The notes below the pieces were generated by a model, which made no database searches, had not been told where the DNA came from, and was given only the letters and a program-made list of their open reading frames with translations. From contig JAQIIU010000001.1 of assembly GCA_036946625.1 (NCBI GenBank), forward strand, positions 248,001 to 312,000: a DNA stretch of 64,000 nucleotides. The letters run 5' to 3'. Shown here piece by piece: positions 48,681 through 59,600 of the stretch. Every line of letters begins with the position of its first letter. Position 1 is the stretch's first letter. Both the position numbers and the translations under genes were made by a program. The DNA is from Methylorubrum populi. GTDB lineage: Bacteria; Pseudomonadota; Alphaproteobacteria; Rhizobiales; Beijerinckiaceae.

Positions 48681-49580
48681 TCACGGCCCCGTCTCGTCGA
48701 GCGCCCGGCGCAGGCTGCCGTCGTGGCGCAGGAGGAGGTCGTCGGCCCGGGCCGGGCTCGTGCCGCCCGCGATCAGCACCGCGCGCTTGATGTCGCCGTC
48801 GGCCCGCGCCAGCGCCGCCTCGGCGGTCTCGGCGTCGCAGGCGGCGAGTTCGCCGACCATGGCCACGCCCCGGGCGCGCAGCTTCCGGTTCGTCGCGCGC
48901 ATCGCCACCATCCGCCCGCGATAGACCCGGCCCAGCCGGATCATCAGAAGCGTCGAGAACAGGTTGAGGATCACCTTCTGCGCGGTGCCCGCCTTCAGGC
49001 GGGTGGAGCCGGCCAGCACCTCCGCCCCCGTGGCGGCGAGGATGCCGTGGGCGGCCTCGCGCAGGATCGGCGCCTCGGGGTTGTTGCTGACGCCGACGGT
49101 GACGGCGCCGCGGTCGCGGGCGGCCTTCAGCGCCTGGACCGTGAACGGCGTGGTGCCGCTGGCGGCCAGCCCCACCACGACGTCGCGGCAACCGATGTCC
49201 GCGCGGGCGATCCAGGCGGCGCCGTCGGCGCCGGAATCCTCGGCATCCTCCACGGCGCGCAAGAGGGCGCCCTCCCCGCCGGCGATGGCGAATCCGAGCC
49301 GCTCCTCCGGCCAGTCGAAGGTCGGCGGCAGTTCCGCCCCGTCCTGCACGCCGATCCGGGCCGAGGTGCCCGCCCCGGCATAGACCAGCCGCCCGCCCTC
49401 GCGCAGGCCCGGCTCGGCGGCCCGCGCCGCCGCGTCGATCGCCGGCAGGGACGGCCCCACCGCGGCGACGGCCGCGAGCTGGCCCTCCCACAGGGCCTGG
49501 AGGATGTCGGGCCCGCCCCAGGCGTCGAGATCGACGTAGCGGGCGCTGGCGTCCTCGGTTCTCATGCCCTCGGTTCTCAT
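48681..49580 (-). CDS. murQ: N-acetylmuramic acid 6-phosphate etherase (MurQ)
   Basis: The protein has 299 residues from ATG 49580, preceded by GGGAGG. Family features are GGRLVYAGAGTSARIGVQDG, VVGLAASGTTPFTVQALKAA, VGVSNNPEAPIL and AGSTRLKAGTAQKVILNLFS. It cleaves the lactyl ether of MurNAc-6-P to give GlcNAc-6-P, which NagA then deacetylates, so the three genes form one recycling pathway. A 15-bp tandem duplication at the start (ATGAGAACCGAGGRC twice, 49551-49580) makes two possible starts, 49580 and 49565. Confidence 0.9.
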   Translation of the reverse strand: MRTEGMRTEDASARYVDLDAWGGPDILQALWEGQLAAVAAVGPSLPAIDAAARAAEPGLREGGRLVYAGAGTSARIGVQDGAELPPTFDWPEERLGFAIAGGEGALLRAVEDAEDSGADGAAWIARADIGCRDVVVGLAASGTTPFTVQALKAARDRGAVTVGVSNNPEAPILREAAHGILAATGAEVLAGSTRLKAGTAQKVILNLFSTLLMIRLGRVYRGRMVAMRATNRKLRARGVAMVGELAACDAETAEAALARADGDIKRAVLIAGGTSPARADDLLLRHDGSLRRALDETGP

Positions 49581-49704
49581 GCCTCCCGCCTCATGCCGCG
49601 CGCGTCCCTGTCCGTTTCCGCGAGGCGCGATGCAGCGGCCCCGCATCTTCGAAAGAGCGCATCCCCGGCCCGGTTCCGCCGGCTCCCGCAAACCGCGGCC
49701 CGCG

Positions 49705-49860
49705 GACCCCGCGATGGATCGGATCGGGCCAAAGCGTCTCGCCGGTGGCGCGGCGCCAGCGCTCGCGGGCCAGCTCCGCCAGCGCCCCGGCGGCGGGACC
49801 GTCGACCAGCCTCATCACGTCGTGGCGCGGCGGGTAACCACCGGGACCGTTCCGTCGCAG
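49705..49860 (-). pseudogene. Fragment resembling a phospholipase D-family protein
   Basis: One minus frame reads GGYPPRHDVMRLVDGPAAGA then LAELARERWRRATGETLWP, the phrase found at the end of the first catalytic half of bacterial phospholipase D-like proteins. No HKD motif precedes or follows it: the upstream text in the same frame belongs to the surf1 region, and the downstream text is not family-like. A 74-residue product from ATG 49815 is possible, but the piece is most likely a remnant. Confidence 0.4.
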
Positions 49861-49913
49861 CGCGCGCGGAAAAGCCTCTTTCAGACAAACCGGAAGCAGC
49901 CCGGACGCGCCGC

Positions 49914-50630
49914 TCAGAGGGCGGGACGTGGGCGCCGCAGGGCGTAGACGAGGGCGCCCGTCGTCATCAGCGCGAGCGCGTACCACGTCAGGGCGTAGAC
50001 GAGGTGGTTGTTGCGGAAGGCCACCACGGTGAGGCCGCCGACCGGCAGGCCGCCGGGATTGGGCGTGGCGTCGGCATCGACGAAGTAGGGCGCGACCGCG
50101 GCGGGCGCCCGGTCGAGGCCGCGGGCGGCGGCGATGGCGGCGACGTCGCGGGAGTACCAGCGCCCGGCGGCCGGGTCGTTGCGGCGCAGGAAGCCGCCGC
50201 CGGGCTCGGTCGGGCGCAGCAGGCCGGTGACGGTGACCGTCCCCTCCGGCTCGCCCGCGGCGCGGTCGGCGCGCTCGCGCGCCTCCGTCGGCACGAAGCC
50301 GCGATTGACCAGGACGGTGAAGCCGCGGTCGGTGGCGAGGGGCACCAGCACCCAGAACCCGGCGCCGCGCTCGCTCAGGGCCTGGACCAGGGTGGCGCGG
50401 TCGTAGGCGAAGCGGCCGGCGAGCCGGACCCGGCGGTACCCGGCGGAAGGCCCGGTCAGGCCGGCCCAGTCCTCCGGTCCCGGCGCCGGGACGGGCTCGG
50501 CGTGGATGCGCGTCTCGACGCGGTCGATCAGGTCGCGCTTCCAGGCGCGGCGCTCGACCTGCCACGTGCCGAGACCGAGGAAGAGGCCGGTCAGGGCGAG
50601 CCCCGCCGCCGCCAGGAGGATCCGGCGCAT
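49914..50630 (-). CDS. SURF1-family haem-copper oxidase assembly protein
   Basis: This 238-residue membrane protein has one helix at each end: LLAAAGLALTGLFLGLGTWQ at the start, with the family GxWQxxR continuation (VERRAWKRDLIDRV), and VYALTWYALALMTTGALVYA at the end. The middle has GAGFWVLVPLATDRGFTVLV and NRGFVPTEARERAD. It helps insert haem into terminal oxidases. It lies 64 bp below cyoD on the same strand, as is usual for bo3 operons of alphaproteobacteria. Confidence 0.9.
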   Translation of the reverse strand: MRRILLAAAGLALTGLFLGLGTWQVERRAWKRDLIDRVETRIHAEPVPAPGPEDWAGLTGPSAGYRRVRLAGRFAYDRATLVQALSERGAGFWVLVPLATDRGFTVLVNRGFVPTEARERADRAAGEPEGTVTVTGLLRPTEPGGGFLRRNDPAAGRWYSRDVAAIAAARGLDRAPAAVAPYFVDADATPNPGGLPVGGLTVVAFRNNHLVYALTWYALALMTTGALVYALRRPRPAL

Positions 50631-50694
50631 CGTCGCGGCGAGGCGCGGGCGCCGCCGCCCGGCCGCCGGAGCGGCGGACGGGCGGGAGGGCGCG

Positions 50695-51093
50695 TCAGGG
50701 GGCGTGACGCATCTCCTCGGCCGAGACCGGCATCATGTTGGTGTTGAGGTGGTGCATGACCCAGATCGACCCGCACAGGGTGATGACCACGAGGGTGACC
50801 GTGAAGATCAGCGCCATGAAGGTCCAGCCGCCCTCGGACTTCGTGTTCATGTGCAGGAAGTAGATCATGTGGACCACGATCTGCACGAAGGCCAGCCCGA
50901 GGACGACGACGCCGGTGGCGAGCTTGTCGTCGAGGACATTGCCCATCACCAGCCAGAACGGGATCGCCGTCAGGATGACCGAGAGCACGAAGCCCGTGAC
51001 GTAATCCTTGAACGAGCCGTGGCCGTGGGCGTCCCGCCCGTGACCATGGTCATGTCCGTGCCCGTGATCGTCGGCGTGCGCTGCCCCGCTCAT
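50695..51093 (-). CDS. cyoD: Cytochrome o ubiquinol oxidase subunit IV (CyoD)
   Basis: The protein has 132 residues with a histidine/glycine-rich N-terminus ([17 protein letters not shown]) and then three membrane helices ([60 protein letters not shown]) with [12 protein letters not shown] between the last two. The His-rich stretch is longer than in E. coli CyoD and might bind copper. The start overlaps the cyoC stop as ATGA. Confidence 0.92.
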   Translation of the reverse strand: MSGAAHADDHGHGHDHGHGRDAHGHGSFKDYVTGFVLSVILTAIPFWLVMGNVLDDKLATGVVVLGLAFVQIVVHMIYFLHMNTKSEGGWTFMALIFTVTLVVITLCGSIWVMHHLNTNMMPVSAEEMRHAP

Positions 51094-51737
51094 TGCAGGA
51101 CTCCCATCAGGTACACGAAGGTGAAGACGCCGATCCAGATGACGTCGAGGAAGTGCCAGAACATCGACAGGCACATCAGCCGGCGCCTGTTCTCGGGGCC
51201 GAGGCCGCGCAGGCGGGTCTGGACCATCAGCGTGACGAGCCAGATCAGGCCGAAGGTGACGTGCAGGCCGTGGGTTCCGACCAGGGTGAAGAACGCGGAC
51301 AGGAAGCCGCTGCGCTGGGGCGTGGCGCCCTCGTGGATCAGGTGGGAGAACTCCCACAGTTCGAGCCCGACGAAGGCCGCGCCGAACAGGCCGGTGACCG
51401 CGAGCCAGAGTTGGGTCCTGGCGAGGTCGTCCTTCTCCATCGCCAGCATGGCGAAGCCGTAGGTGATGGAGGAGAACAGCAGCATCGACGTGTTCACCGC
51501 CACGATCGGCAGATCGAACAGGTCCTTGGGCGAGGGCCCGGCCGCGTAGCTGCGGCCGAGCACGGCGTAGGTGGCGAACAGGACCGCGAAGATGAGGCAG
51601 TCGCTCATCAGGTAGATCCAGAAGCCGAGCATCGTGCTCCCTTCCGGGTGATGCTCGCCTTCGAGATCGAGGAAGTCCGGCGCGTCGGCACCGGACATCC
51701 GGACGCCGACGAGGGTGTGGGACGCGTGCGTTGCCAT
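51090..51737 (-). CDS. cyoC: Cytochrome o ubiquinol oxidase subunit III (CyoC)
   Basis: The protein has 215 residues with five membrane helices: [73 protein letters not shown] and [20 protein letters not shown]. The segment [19 protein letters not shown] is typical of CyoC. The start is 9 bp after the cyoB stop. Confidence 0.95.
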   Translation of the reverse strand: MATHASHTLVGVRMSGADAPDFLDLEGEHHPEGSTMLGFWIYLMSDCLIFAVLFATYAVLGRSYAAGPSPKDLFDLPIVAVNTSMLLFSSITYGFAMLAMEKDDLARTQLWLAVTGLFGAAFVGLELWEFSHLIHEGATPQRSGFLSAFFTLVGTHGLHVTFGLIWLVTLMVQTRLRGLGPENRRRLMCLSMFWHFLDVIWIGVFTFVYLMGVLQ

Positions 51738-51745
51738 GATGCTGC

Positions 51746-53749
51746 TCAGACCCGCGCCGCCAGCGCCTCGGTCCGCCGCGTCTCGGTGCGGGTGACCGTG
51801 TCGGCGGGGATGTAGAAGTCGCGGTCGTAGTTGAAGGTATGGCCGATCGCGACGGCCAGCGTCGCCGCGAAGGTGAGGGCCGCGAGCCACCAGATGTACC
51901 AGATCATCGCGAACGAGAAGGCGATGCTGATCACGCCGAGGATCACGCCGGTGGCGGTGTTCCTGGGCATGTGGATCGGCTTGTAGCCCTCGAGCGGACG
52001 CTTGAAGCCGCGGGCCTTCATCTCCCACCACGCGTCGAGGTTATGCACCACGGGCGTGAAGGCGAAGTTGTAGTCCGGCGGCGGCGAGGAGGTGGACCAT
52101 TCGAGCGTCCGGCCTTCCCACGGATCGCCGGTGACGTCGCGCAAAGCCTCGCGGTTTTTGATCGAGACCGCGAACTGGACGATCATCGCGCCGATGCCGA
52201 GCGCGATCAGGCCGGCGCCGATGGCGGCGGCGACGAACCAGATCTGGAGCGAGGGGTCGTCGAAATGCTGGGCGCGGCGGGTCACGCCCATCAGCCCCAG
52301 CACGTAGAGCGGCATGAAGGCGACGTAGAAGCCGACGGTCCAGAACCAGAAGCTGACCTTGCCCCAGAACGGGTCGAGCTTGAAGCCGAAGGCCTTCGGG
52401 AACCAGTAGTTCACGCCGGCGAACATGCCGAACAGCACGCCGCCGATGATCACGTTGTGGAAATGCGCGATCAGGAACAGCGAGTTGTGGAGCACGAAGT
52501 CGGCCGGGGGCACGGCGAGCAGCACGCCGGTCATGCCGCCGATGACGAAGGTGACCATGAAGCTGACCGTCCACAGCATCGGCACGTCGAAACGGATCCG
52601 GCCGCGATACATCGTGAACAGCCAGTTGAAGATCTTCGCACCCGTCGGGATCGAGATGATCATCGTCGTGATGCCGAAGAACGAGTTCACGCTGGCGCCC
52701 GAGCCCATCGTGAAGAAGTGGTGCAGCCACACGAGGTAGGACAGTATCGTGATGACGACGGTGGCGTAGACCATCGAGGTGTAGCCGAACAGGCGCTTGC
52801 CGCAGAAGGCCGAGGTCACCTCGGAGAACACGCCGAAGGCCGGCAGGATGAGGATGTAGACCTCCGGGTGGCCCCAGATCCAGATGAGGTTGAAGTACAT
52901 CATCGGATTGCCGCCGAGGTCGTTCGTGAAGAAGTGCGTGCCGACGTAGCGGTCGAGGGTCAGCAGCGCGAGGACCGCGCCCAGGATCGGGAAGGCGGCC
53001 ACGATGAGCACGTTGGTGCACAGCGAGGTCCAGGTGAAGACCGGCAGCTTCATCATCGACATGCCGGGCGCGCGCATCTTCACGATGGTCGCGACCAGGT
53101 TGATGCCTGAGAGCGTCGTGCCGATCCCCGCGATCTGAAGGCCCCAGATGTAGTAGTCGACGCCGACGCCCGGGCTCATGTCCGCGCCCGACAGCGGCGG
53201 GTAGGCGAGCCAGCCGGTGCGGGCGAACTCGCCGACGAACAGCGAGATCATCACGGTGACCGCGCCCGAGACCGTCATCCAGAGCGAGAAGTTGTTCAGG
53301 AACGGGAAGGCGACGTCGCGGGCGCCGATCTGCAGCGGCACGACGTAGTTCATCAGGCCGGTGACGAAGGGCATCGCCACGAAGAAGATCATGATCACGC
53401 CGTGGGCGGTGAAGATCTGGTCGTAGTGGTGCGGCGGCAGGTAGCCCTCGTTGGCGCCGAAGGCGATCGCCTGCTGCGTGCGCATCAGCAGCGCGTCGGC
53501 GAAGCCCCGCAGGAGCATCACGAGCGCCAGGACGACGTACATGATGCCGATCTTCTTGTGATCGACCGAGGTCAGCCAGTCGCGCCAGAGCGGGCCCCAG
53601 AAGCGGAAATAGGTGATCGCGGCGAGCACCGCGATTCCCGCCGCCGCCACCCCTGCGAAGGTCACTTGCAGGATCGGCTCGTGGTACGGGATGTCCTCCA
53701 GGGAGAGGCGCCCGAACAGCAGGTGCTGCAGGTCCGTGTTTGCGAACAT
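51746..53749 (-). CDS. cyoB: Cytochrome o ubiquinol oxidase subunit I (CyoB)
   Basis: The protein has 667 residues. Haem-copper signatures are [20 protein letters not shown] (low-spin haem His), [20 protein letters not shown] (CuB His and the cross-linked Tyr), [20 protein letters not shown] (two CuB His) and [20 protein letters not shown] (two haem His). The K-channel residue region after HPEVY is typical of A1-type oxidases. It pumps protons while oxidising ubiquinol. This gives the cell a bo3 oxidase beside the CioAB bd oxidase. Confidence 0.97.
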   Translation of the reverse strand: MFANTDLQHLLFGRLSLEDIPYHEPILQVTFAGVAAAGIAVLAAITYFRFWGPLWRDWLTSVDHKKIGIMYVVLALVMLLRGFADALLMRTQQAIAFGANEGYLPPHHYDQIFTAHGVIMIFFVAMPFVTGLMNYVVPLQIGARDVAFPFLNNFSLWMTVSGAVTVMISLFVGEFARTGWLAYPPLSGADMSPGVGVDYYIWGLQIAGIGTTLSGINLVATIVKMRAPGMSMMKLPVFTWTSLCTNVLIVAAFPILGAVLALLTLDRYVGTHFFTNDLGGNPMMYFNLIWIWGHPEVYILILPAFGVFSEVTSAFCGKRLFGYTSMVYATVVITILSYLVWLHHFFTMGSGASVNSFFGITTMIISIPTGAKIFNWLFTMYRGRIRFDVPMLWTVSFMVTFVIGGMTGVLLAVPPADFVLHNSLFLIAHFHNVIIGGVLFGMFAGVNYWFPKAFGFKLDPFWGKVSFWFWTVGFYVAFMPLYVLGLMGVTRRAQHFDDPSLQIWFVAAAIGAGLIALGIGAMIVQFAVSIKNREALRDVTGDPWEGRTLEWSTSSPPPDYNFAFTPVVHNLDAWWEMKARGFKRPLEGYKPIHMPRNTATGVILGVISIAFSFAMIWYIWWLAALTFAATLAVAIGHTFNYDRDFYIPADTVTRTETRRTEALAARV

Positions 53750-53787
53750 GGGTCGAACTCGTCCGTGAATCCTGATGCGGCGACGGA

Positions 53788-54927
53788 TCAGTCGTTGGTC
53801 TGGTCGGGAGCGACGTGGTCCTGGCCGCTCCCCTCGTGGTCCTTGGCGTCGGGCGACTCGCTCTTGGGCGCGCGGTGCGAGGCCGGCGTCGTCGCCCCCG
53901 GTGCCTCGTCGCCGCGCTGCGTGTGGCGGTTGTCGTAACTGAGCCGCTCGGCGTTCTCCCGGCTCTCCTTGCCGGCGCCGCCCTTGGCGTCGATGGCCAT
54001 CATCTCGTGCATGCACATCTTGCCGGGAACGACGCACATGCCGACGATCCTGCCGAAGAGCCCGTCGCTGAACGAGGAATAGTAGGTCACCGGCACCCGC
54101 TCGCTCGGGCGCTCGAGCTCGAGATAGGCATCGCGGCTCAGGTCCGAACCCTGCTGCTTCGCTTTGGCGATCCACCGGTCGAAGCCGTCGCCGTCGAGCC
54201 CGTGGAACTTGAACGTCATGCGCGAGAAGCCGCTGCCGCTGTAGTGCGAGGACAGGCCGTCGTACTCGCCCGCCCGGTTGATCACCGCGTGGAGCTGCGT
54301 CTGCATGCCGGGCATGGCGTAGATCATGCCGGCGAGCGCGGGGACGTAGAAGGCGTTCATCACCGAGGAGGCGGTGATCTTGAAGTTGATCGGCCGGTTC
54401 ACCGGCGCGGCCAGCTCGTTGACGGTCGCGACGTTGTACTCGGGATAGAAGAACAGCCACTTCCAATCGAGGGCGACGACCTGCACCTCCAGCGGCTTCA
54501 CCTCCGCCGCCACCGGCTTGCCGGGCTCGATGCGCGCGAGCGGCCGGAACGGGTCGAGGGTGTGGGTGCTGATCCAGGTGAGCGCGCCGAGCGCGATGAT
54601 GATCAGCAGCGGCGCGGTCCAGATCACCACTTCGAGCGCGGTCGAGTGGTCCCAGTCGGGGTCGTGGCGGGCGGCCGTGTTCGAGGCGCGGTAGCGCCAC
54701 GCGAACAGGAGGGTCAGCACGATCACCGGCACGATGATCAGCAGCATCAGGCCCGTGGACGCCACGACGAGGTTGCGCTGCTGCACGGCGATGTCGCCGG
54801 AGGGCTGCATCACCACGAGGTTGCAGCCGGCGAGCAGGCCGAACAGGGGCAGCAGGACGAGACCCCGCAGGATCCGGCGCGCGGAGCCGGCCCCGGAACG
54901 GGCGCTCGGTGAACGGTCGGCGGTCAT
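53788..54927 (-). CDS. cyoA: Cytochrome o ubiquinol oxidase subunit II (CyoA)
   Basis: The protein has 379 residues from ATG 54927; ATG 54948 and 54978 are in-frame alternatives. It has a lipoprotein signal with lipobox LLAGC, two membrane helices ([20 protein letters not shown] and [20 protein letters not shown]) and a cupredoxin domain ([40 protein letters not shown]) lacking the CuA ligands, as in quinol oxidases. A polar 50-residue tail ends in [10 protein letters not shown]. First gene of cyoABCD-surf1. Confidence 0.93.
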   Translation of the reverse strand: MTADRSPSARSGAGSARRILRGLVLLPLFGLLAGCNLVVMQPSGDIAVQQRNLVVASTGLMLLIIVPVIVLTLLFAWRYRASNTAARHDPDWDHSTALEVVIWTAPLLIIIALGALTWISTHTLDPFRPLARIEPGKPVAAEVKPLEVQVVALDWKWLFFYPEYNVATVNELAAPVNRPINFKITASSVMNAFYVPALAGMIYAMPGMQTQLHAVINRAGEYDGLSSHYSGSGFSRMTFKFHGLDGDGFDRWIAKAKQQGSDLSRDAYLELERPSERVPVTYYSSFSDGLFGRIVGMCVVPGKMCMHEMMAIDAKGGAGKESRENAERLSYDNRHTQRGDEAPGATTPASHRAPKSESPDAKDHEGSGQDHVAPDQTND

Positions 54928-55044
54928 GGCCACGAATCTTCGTTCCATCGCAAGGGCCGCGCGGGACTCTTCCCGCACGGCGACGGTTCGGTTCTCTCAG
55001 GGGCCCGCGCGGACGGACGATCCGCCCGCGGGGGCCTCAGGCAA

Positions 55045-56379
55045 TCACATCTGGCGCATCTCGGAGCGGTCGAGGGCGAGCGCGAGCAGCGTCGCCAGCG
55101 CACCCGAGAGCAGATACACGCCGACCATGGCGAGGCCGTACTCGGTGGAGAGGTACAGCACCACGAGGGGCGCGAACCCCGCGCCGAACAGCCAAGCGAG
55201 GTCGGAGGTGAGCGCCGCGCCGGTGTAGCGGTAGCGCGCGCCGAGCCGCGAGGTCACGGCGCCGGCGGTCTGACCGTAGGACAGGCCGAGCAGCATGAAG
55301 CCGATATTGACGTAGATGGTCTGGCCGATGGCGTTCTCGCCGAAGATCAGCGGCGCCAGGATGCTGCCGCAGGCGAACACGGCGATCAGCCCGGCGCTGA
55401 CGAGCAGCACGTTGCGCCGTCCGATCCGGTCGGCGATCAGGCCCGAGGCGGCCACCGCGCCGGCGCAGACCATGGCGCCGGAGAACTGCACCATCAGGAA
55501 GTCGCCCGCCGAGCGGTCGCTCGACAGGGCGAGCCAGGCGATCGGGAAGATCGTCACGAGGTGGAACAGGGCGAAGCTCGCCAGCGGCACGAAGGCGCCG
55601 ATCCACACGTCGAGCGCGTGATGGCGGGCGAGGTCGACGATGCCGACGGGCTCCAGGCGGCCCTTGTCGAGGAGCCGGGTGAATTCCGGCGTCGCGACGA
55701 GCCGGAGACGGGCGAACAGGGCCACGACGTTGATGGTGAAGGCGCAGAAGAAGGGGAAGCGCCAGCCCCAATCGGTGAAGTCGGCCTCGGTGAGGTTGAC
55801 GACGAAAAAGGCGAACAGGGCGCTCGCCACCATGAAGCCGATCGGCGCGCCGAGCTGCGGGATCATCGCGTACCAGCCGCGGCGCTCCCGGGGGGCGTTG
55901 AGGGCCAGCAGCGAGGCCATCCCGTCCCAGGCGCCGCCGAGCGCGAAGCCCTGCGCCACGCGCAGCACCGCGAGCAGCTCGATGGCGACGGCGCCGATCG
56001 AGTCGTAGCTCGGCAGGAAGCTGATCGCGGCGGTCGAGCCGCCGAGCAGGAACAGGGCGAGGGTGAGCTTCACCCCGCGCCCGTGCCGCTTGTGGATCCA
56101 CATGAAGAAGATCGACCCGAGCGGGCGGGCGACGAAGGCGAGCGCGAAGATGGCGAAGGCGTACAGCGTGCCCGTGAGCGGCTCGGCGAAGGGGAAGAAC
56201 ACCTTCGGGAACACCAGCACCGAGGCGATGCCGAACACGAAGAAGTCGAAATATTCCGACGCCCGGCCGATCACCACGCCGAGCGCGATGTCGTTCGGGT
56301 GGACGTCGTGATGACTCATCGCCGCCTGCGCATCGCGCTCCAGCGGATGGGAATGGGCCGTGGCGTGGTCGGTGGTCAT
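55045..56379 (-). CDS. MFS transporter of the metabolite:H+ symporter (MHS) type
   Basis: The protein has 444 residues from ATG 56379; ATG 56409 is an alternative. It has about twelve membrane helices. Family marks are GRASEYFDFFVFGIASVLVF near the start, FVARPLGSIFFMWIHKRHGR (loop 2-3 motif), RVAQGFALGGAWDGMASLLA and LIADRIGRRNVLLVSAGLIA. Relatives carry citrate, shikimate, proline or dicarboxylates; the substrate is not readable. It lies upstream of cyoA on the same strand, about 120 bp apart, with no obvious pathway link. Confidence 0.87.
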   Translation of the reverse strand: MTTDHATAHSHPLERDAQAAMSHHDVHPNDIALGVVIGRASEYFDFFVFGIASVLVFPKVFFPFAEPLTGTLYAFAIFALAFVARPLGSIFFMWIHKRHGRGVKLTLALFLLGGSTAAISFLPSYDSIGAVAIELLAVLRVAQGFALGGAWDGMASLLALNAPRERRGWYAMIPQLGAPIGFMVASALFAFFVVNLTEADFTDWGWRFPFFCAFTINVVALFARLRLVATPEFTRLLDKGRLEPVGIVDLARHHALDVWIGAFVPLASFALFHLVTIFPIAWLALSSDRSAGDFLMVQFSGAMVCAGAVAASGLIADRIGRRNVLLVSAGLIAVFACGSILAPLIFGENAIGQTIYVNIGFMLLGLSYGQTAGAVTSRLGARYRYTGAALTSDLAWLFGAGFAPLVVLYLSTEYGLAMVGVYLLSGALATLLALALDRSEMRQM

Positions 56380-56409
56380 CGCGGGCAGCCGGCTCGCCTG
56401 AAGGTGCAT

Positions 56410-56679
56410 CGAAGCCGCCGCCTTGCCGCGGCGTTCGGCACGTGCCTAGCGGATGGGTTGACAGACGAAAAGGGATTTTGGCGTCGCAACAGGCCGCACA
56501 GGCCGGCCATGCGATCAGGGCAGGGATGGTACGTTTACGCGCGCATGACGCGGGCCGATGCGCGTGAACGGCATGATGGATCCGGCCCCAGCCCGGTCGG
56601 CGGAATGAATCCTCTCTGCCGAGAGACCGAATCCGCCGAATCCCATGAGGAGCCGGACCCGTAGATTCGGCGGGCGCCG
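56410..56679. other. Gap between the MFS and RND genes
   Basis: About 270 bp without a supported gene. TTGACA occurs at 56458 on the plus strand without a convincing -10 partner. Nothing else stands out. Confidence 0.35.
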
Positions 56680-59600
56680 TCAGTGGCCCGCGGCGCGGCT
56701 TTCGACCGCCGCGCCCCGCGGCGGCGCCTCGATCCGGTACCAGCCGACATAGAGGGCGGGCAGGAACAGGAGCGTCAGCCCCGTCGCCGCCAGGATGCCG
56801 CCGATCATCGCGTAGGCCATCGGCCCCCAGAACACCTCGCGGGCGATCGGGATCAGGCCGAGGCTGGCGGCCGCCGCCGTCAGCAGGATCGGCCGCATGC
56901 GGTGGCGGGTGGCCTCGACCACGGCGTCCCAGGGCCCGAGCCCTTCCGCCTCGCATTCCTCGATCTGGCTCACCAGGATCACGGCGTTGCGCACGATGAT
57001 GCCGATCAGCGCCAGGATGCCGAGGATCGCCACGAAGCCCATCGGCTTGTCGAACAGCAGGAGCGCCGGGACCACGCCGATCAGGCCGAGGGGGGCGACG
57101 GAAAACACCAGAAAAAGCTTCTGGAAGCTCTGGAGCTGGATCATCAGGAACAGCGCCATGACGAGCAGCATCACCGGCACCACCGCGGCGATCGGCCCCT
57201 GGCCCTTGCCGGCCTCCTCGACCGCGCCGCCGGTCGCCAGCGTGTAGCCCTCCGGCAGCGCCTTCGCGTAGGCGTCGATGGCGGGCTTCAGGGCGGCGAC
57301 GATCGTGGGAGGCTGGGTCGCGTCGATGATGGTGGTGCGCACCGTCACCGTCGGCACCCGGTTGCGGCGCCAGACGATCGGCTGTTCGAGGTCGTAGTCG
57401 ATCCTGGCAAACGCCAGGATCGGCACGACCGAGCCGTTGGAGAGGGCGACCTGAAGGCTCTGGAGCGTGTCGAGCGAGGTGCGCTCGACGGTGCGGGCCC
57501 GGCCGACCACGTTCACGAGGTAGATCGAATCGCGCACCTGCGTGATCGCCTGACCGCCGACGACGCCGTTGAGGATGCCGGCGATGTCCTGGCTGGTGAC
57601 GCCGAGCTGGCGCGCCTTGTCCTGAAGGATCTCGACGCGCAGCACCTTGCCGGGCTCGTTCCAGTCGAAGGTCGGCACGGCGAGGCGCTTGTCGCCCGCG
57701 ACCACGTCGGCGAGCTTGAGCGCGAGGCGGCGCACCTCCTGCACGTCGGGCCCGGACAGGCGGTACTGGATCGGGCGCCCCACGGGGGGGCCGAGATTGA
57801 GCGGCTGCACCAGCACGTCGGTGCCGACGAAGTCGTGCCGGCCGATGTTCAGCAGCCGCCGGATCACCTGATCGCGGACCTCCAGCGACTTCGTGACGAT
57901 CACGATCTGCCCGAAGAAGGCGTTGGCGAGCTGCTGGTCCAGCGGCAGGTAGAAGCGCACCGCGCCCTGGCCGACGTAGGAACTCCAGCGCTCGATGTCG
58001 GGGTCGCCCTTCAGATGCGCCTCGAAGCGGTCCATCTGCGCCCGCGTCTCGGTGATGGTGGCGTTCTGCGGCAGCGTCAGGTCGACCAGCACCTCGGAGC
58101 GGTCGGAGGACGGGAAGAACTGCTGCTGCACGTGCCCCATCCCGACCACCGCCAGACCCATCAGGACCACGCAGGACGCAACCGTGATCCAGCGCAGCCG
58201 CATCGCGACGCGCAGCACCGCCATGAAGGCACGGGTGAACAGGCCCTGCCGCTCGGCATGGTGCTTCATGGCCTTGGGCAGGATGGTCACGCCGATGAGC
58301 GGCGCGAACAGCACCGCGACCACCCAGGAGATCAGGAGCGAGGCGGCGATCACCACGAACAGCGAGTAGGTGTACTCGCCGGCGGAAGAGCCGTTGAAGC
58401 CGATCGGCAGGAAGCCCGCCACCGTCACCAGCGTGCCGGTGAGCATCGGGAAGGCGGTGGAGGTGTAGGCGAAGGTCGCCGCCTTCTTGAGGCTGTCGCC
58501 GAGTTCGAGCCGGGCCACCATCATCTCGACGGTGATCATCGCGTCGTCCACGAGGAGCCCCAGCGCGATGATGAGGGCGCCGAGCGAGATGCGCTGGAGG
58601 GTGACGCCCATCACCTGCATGACCACGAAGACGATGGCGAGCACCAGCGGGATCGAGACCGCGACGACGAGGCCGGCGCGAAGCCCGAGGCTGACGAAGC
58701 TCACCGCCAGCACGATGACGACCGCCTCGACCAGCGCCTTGGTGAAGCCGCCGACCGCTTCCTCCACGATCTTGGGCTGGTCGGAGACGAGGTGGATGCC
58801 GACGCCGATGGGCAGCTTGCCCTCGACGACGTGCATGCGCGCCTTCAGATCCTCGCCGAACTTGAGGAGGTTGGCGTTGGGGCGCATGGCGATGGCGAGC
58901 CCGATCGCCGGCTTGCCGCCGACGCGGAACATCGCCGCGGGCGGATCCTCGTAGCCGCGGGAGATCTCGGCGACGTCGGCGAGGCGGAAGAAGCGGTCGT
59001 TGAAGCGCAGGTTGACGTCGCGCAGCGACGCTTCCGAGGTGAACTGGCCGCTCACCCGCAGGGAGACGCGCTCGGGGCCGGCCTGGACCACGCCGGAGGC
59101 GGCCACCGCGTTCTGCGATTGCAGCGCCTTGATCAGCGCCTGGATGTCGATGCCGTAGCCCGCGAGCTTGCGGGTCGAGAAATCGAGATCGATCGTCTCG
59201 CCCTGCACGCCCATCAGCAGGGTCTTGCCGATGTTGGGCACCTTGAGGATCTCGGTGCGCACGCCCTCGACGTAGTCGCGCAACTGCCGGTGGGTCAGGC
59301 CGTCGGCGGTGAAGGCGTAGACGTTGCCGTAGACGTCGCCGAACTCGTCGTTGAAGGCCGGCCCCTGCACCCCTTGCGGGAAGGTGTGCTGGATGTCGCC
59401 CAGCCGCTTCCTCACTTGGTAGAAGGCGGGCTGGATCTCCTCCTTGCGCGTCGTGTCGCGGAACTGCACGAACACCGTCGCCTGTCCGGGCGTGGTGTAG
59501 CTCCTGACGTAGTCGAGGGCGTTGATCTGCTGCAACTCCTTCTCGATCCGGTCGGTGACCTGATCGAGGGTGTCCTTGATCGTGGCGCCGGGCCAGCTCG

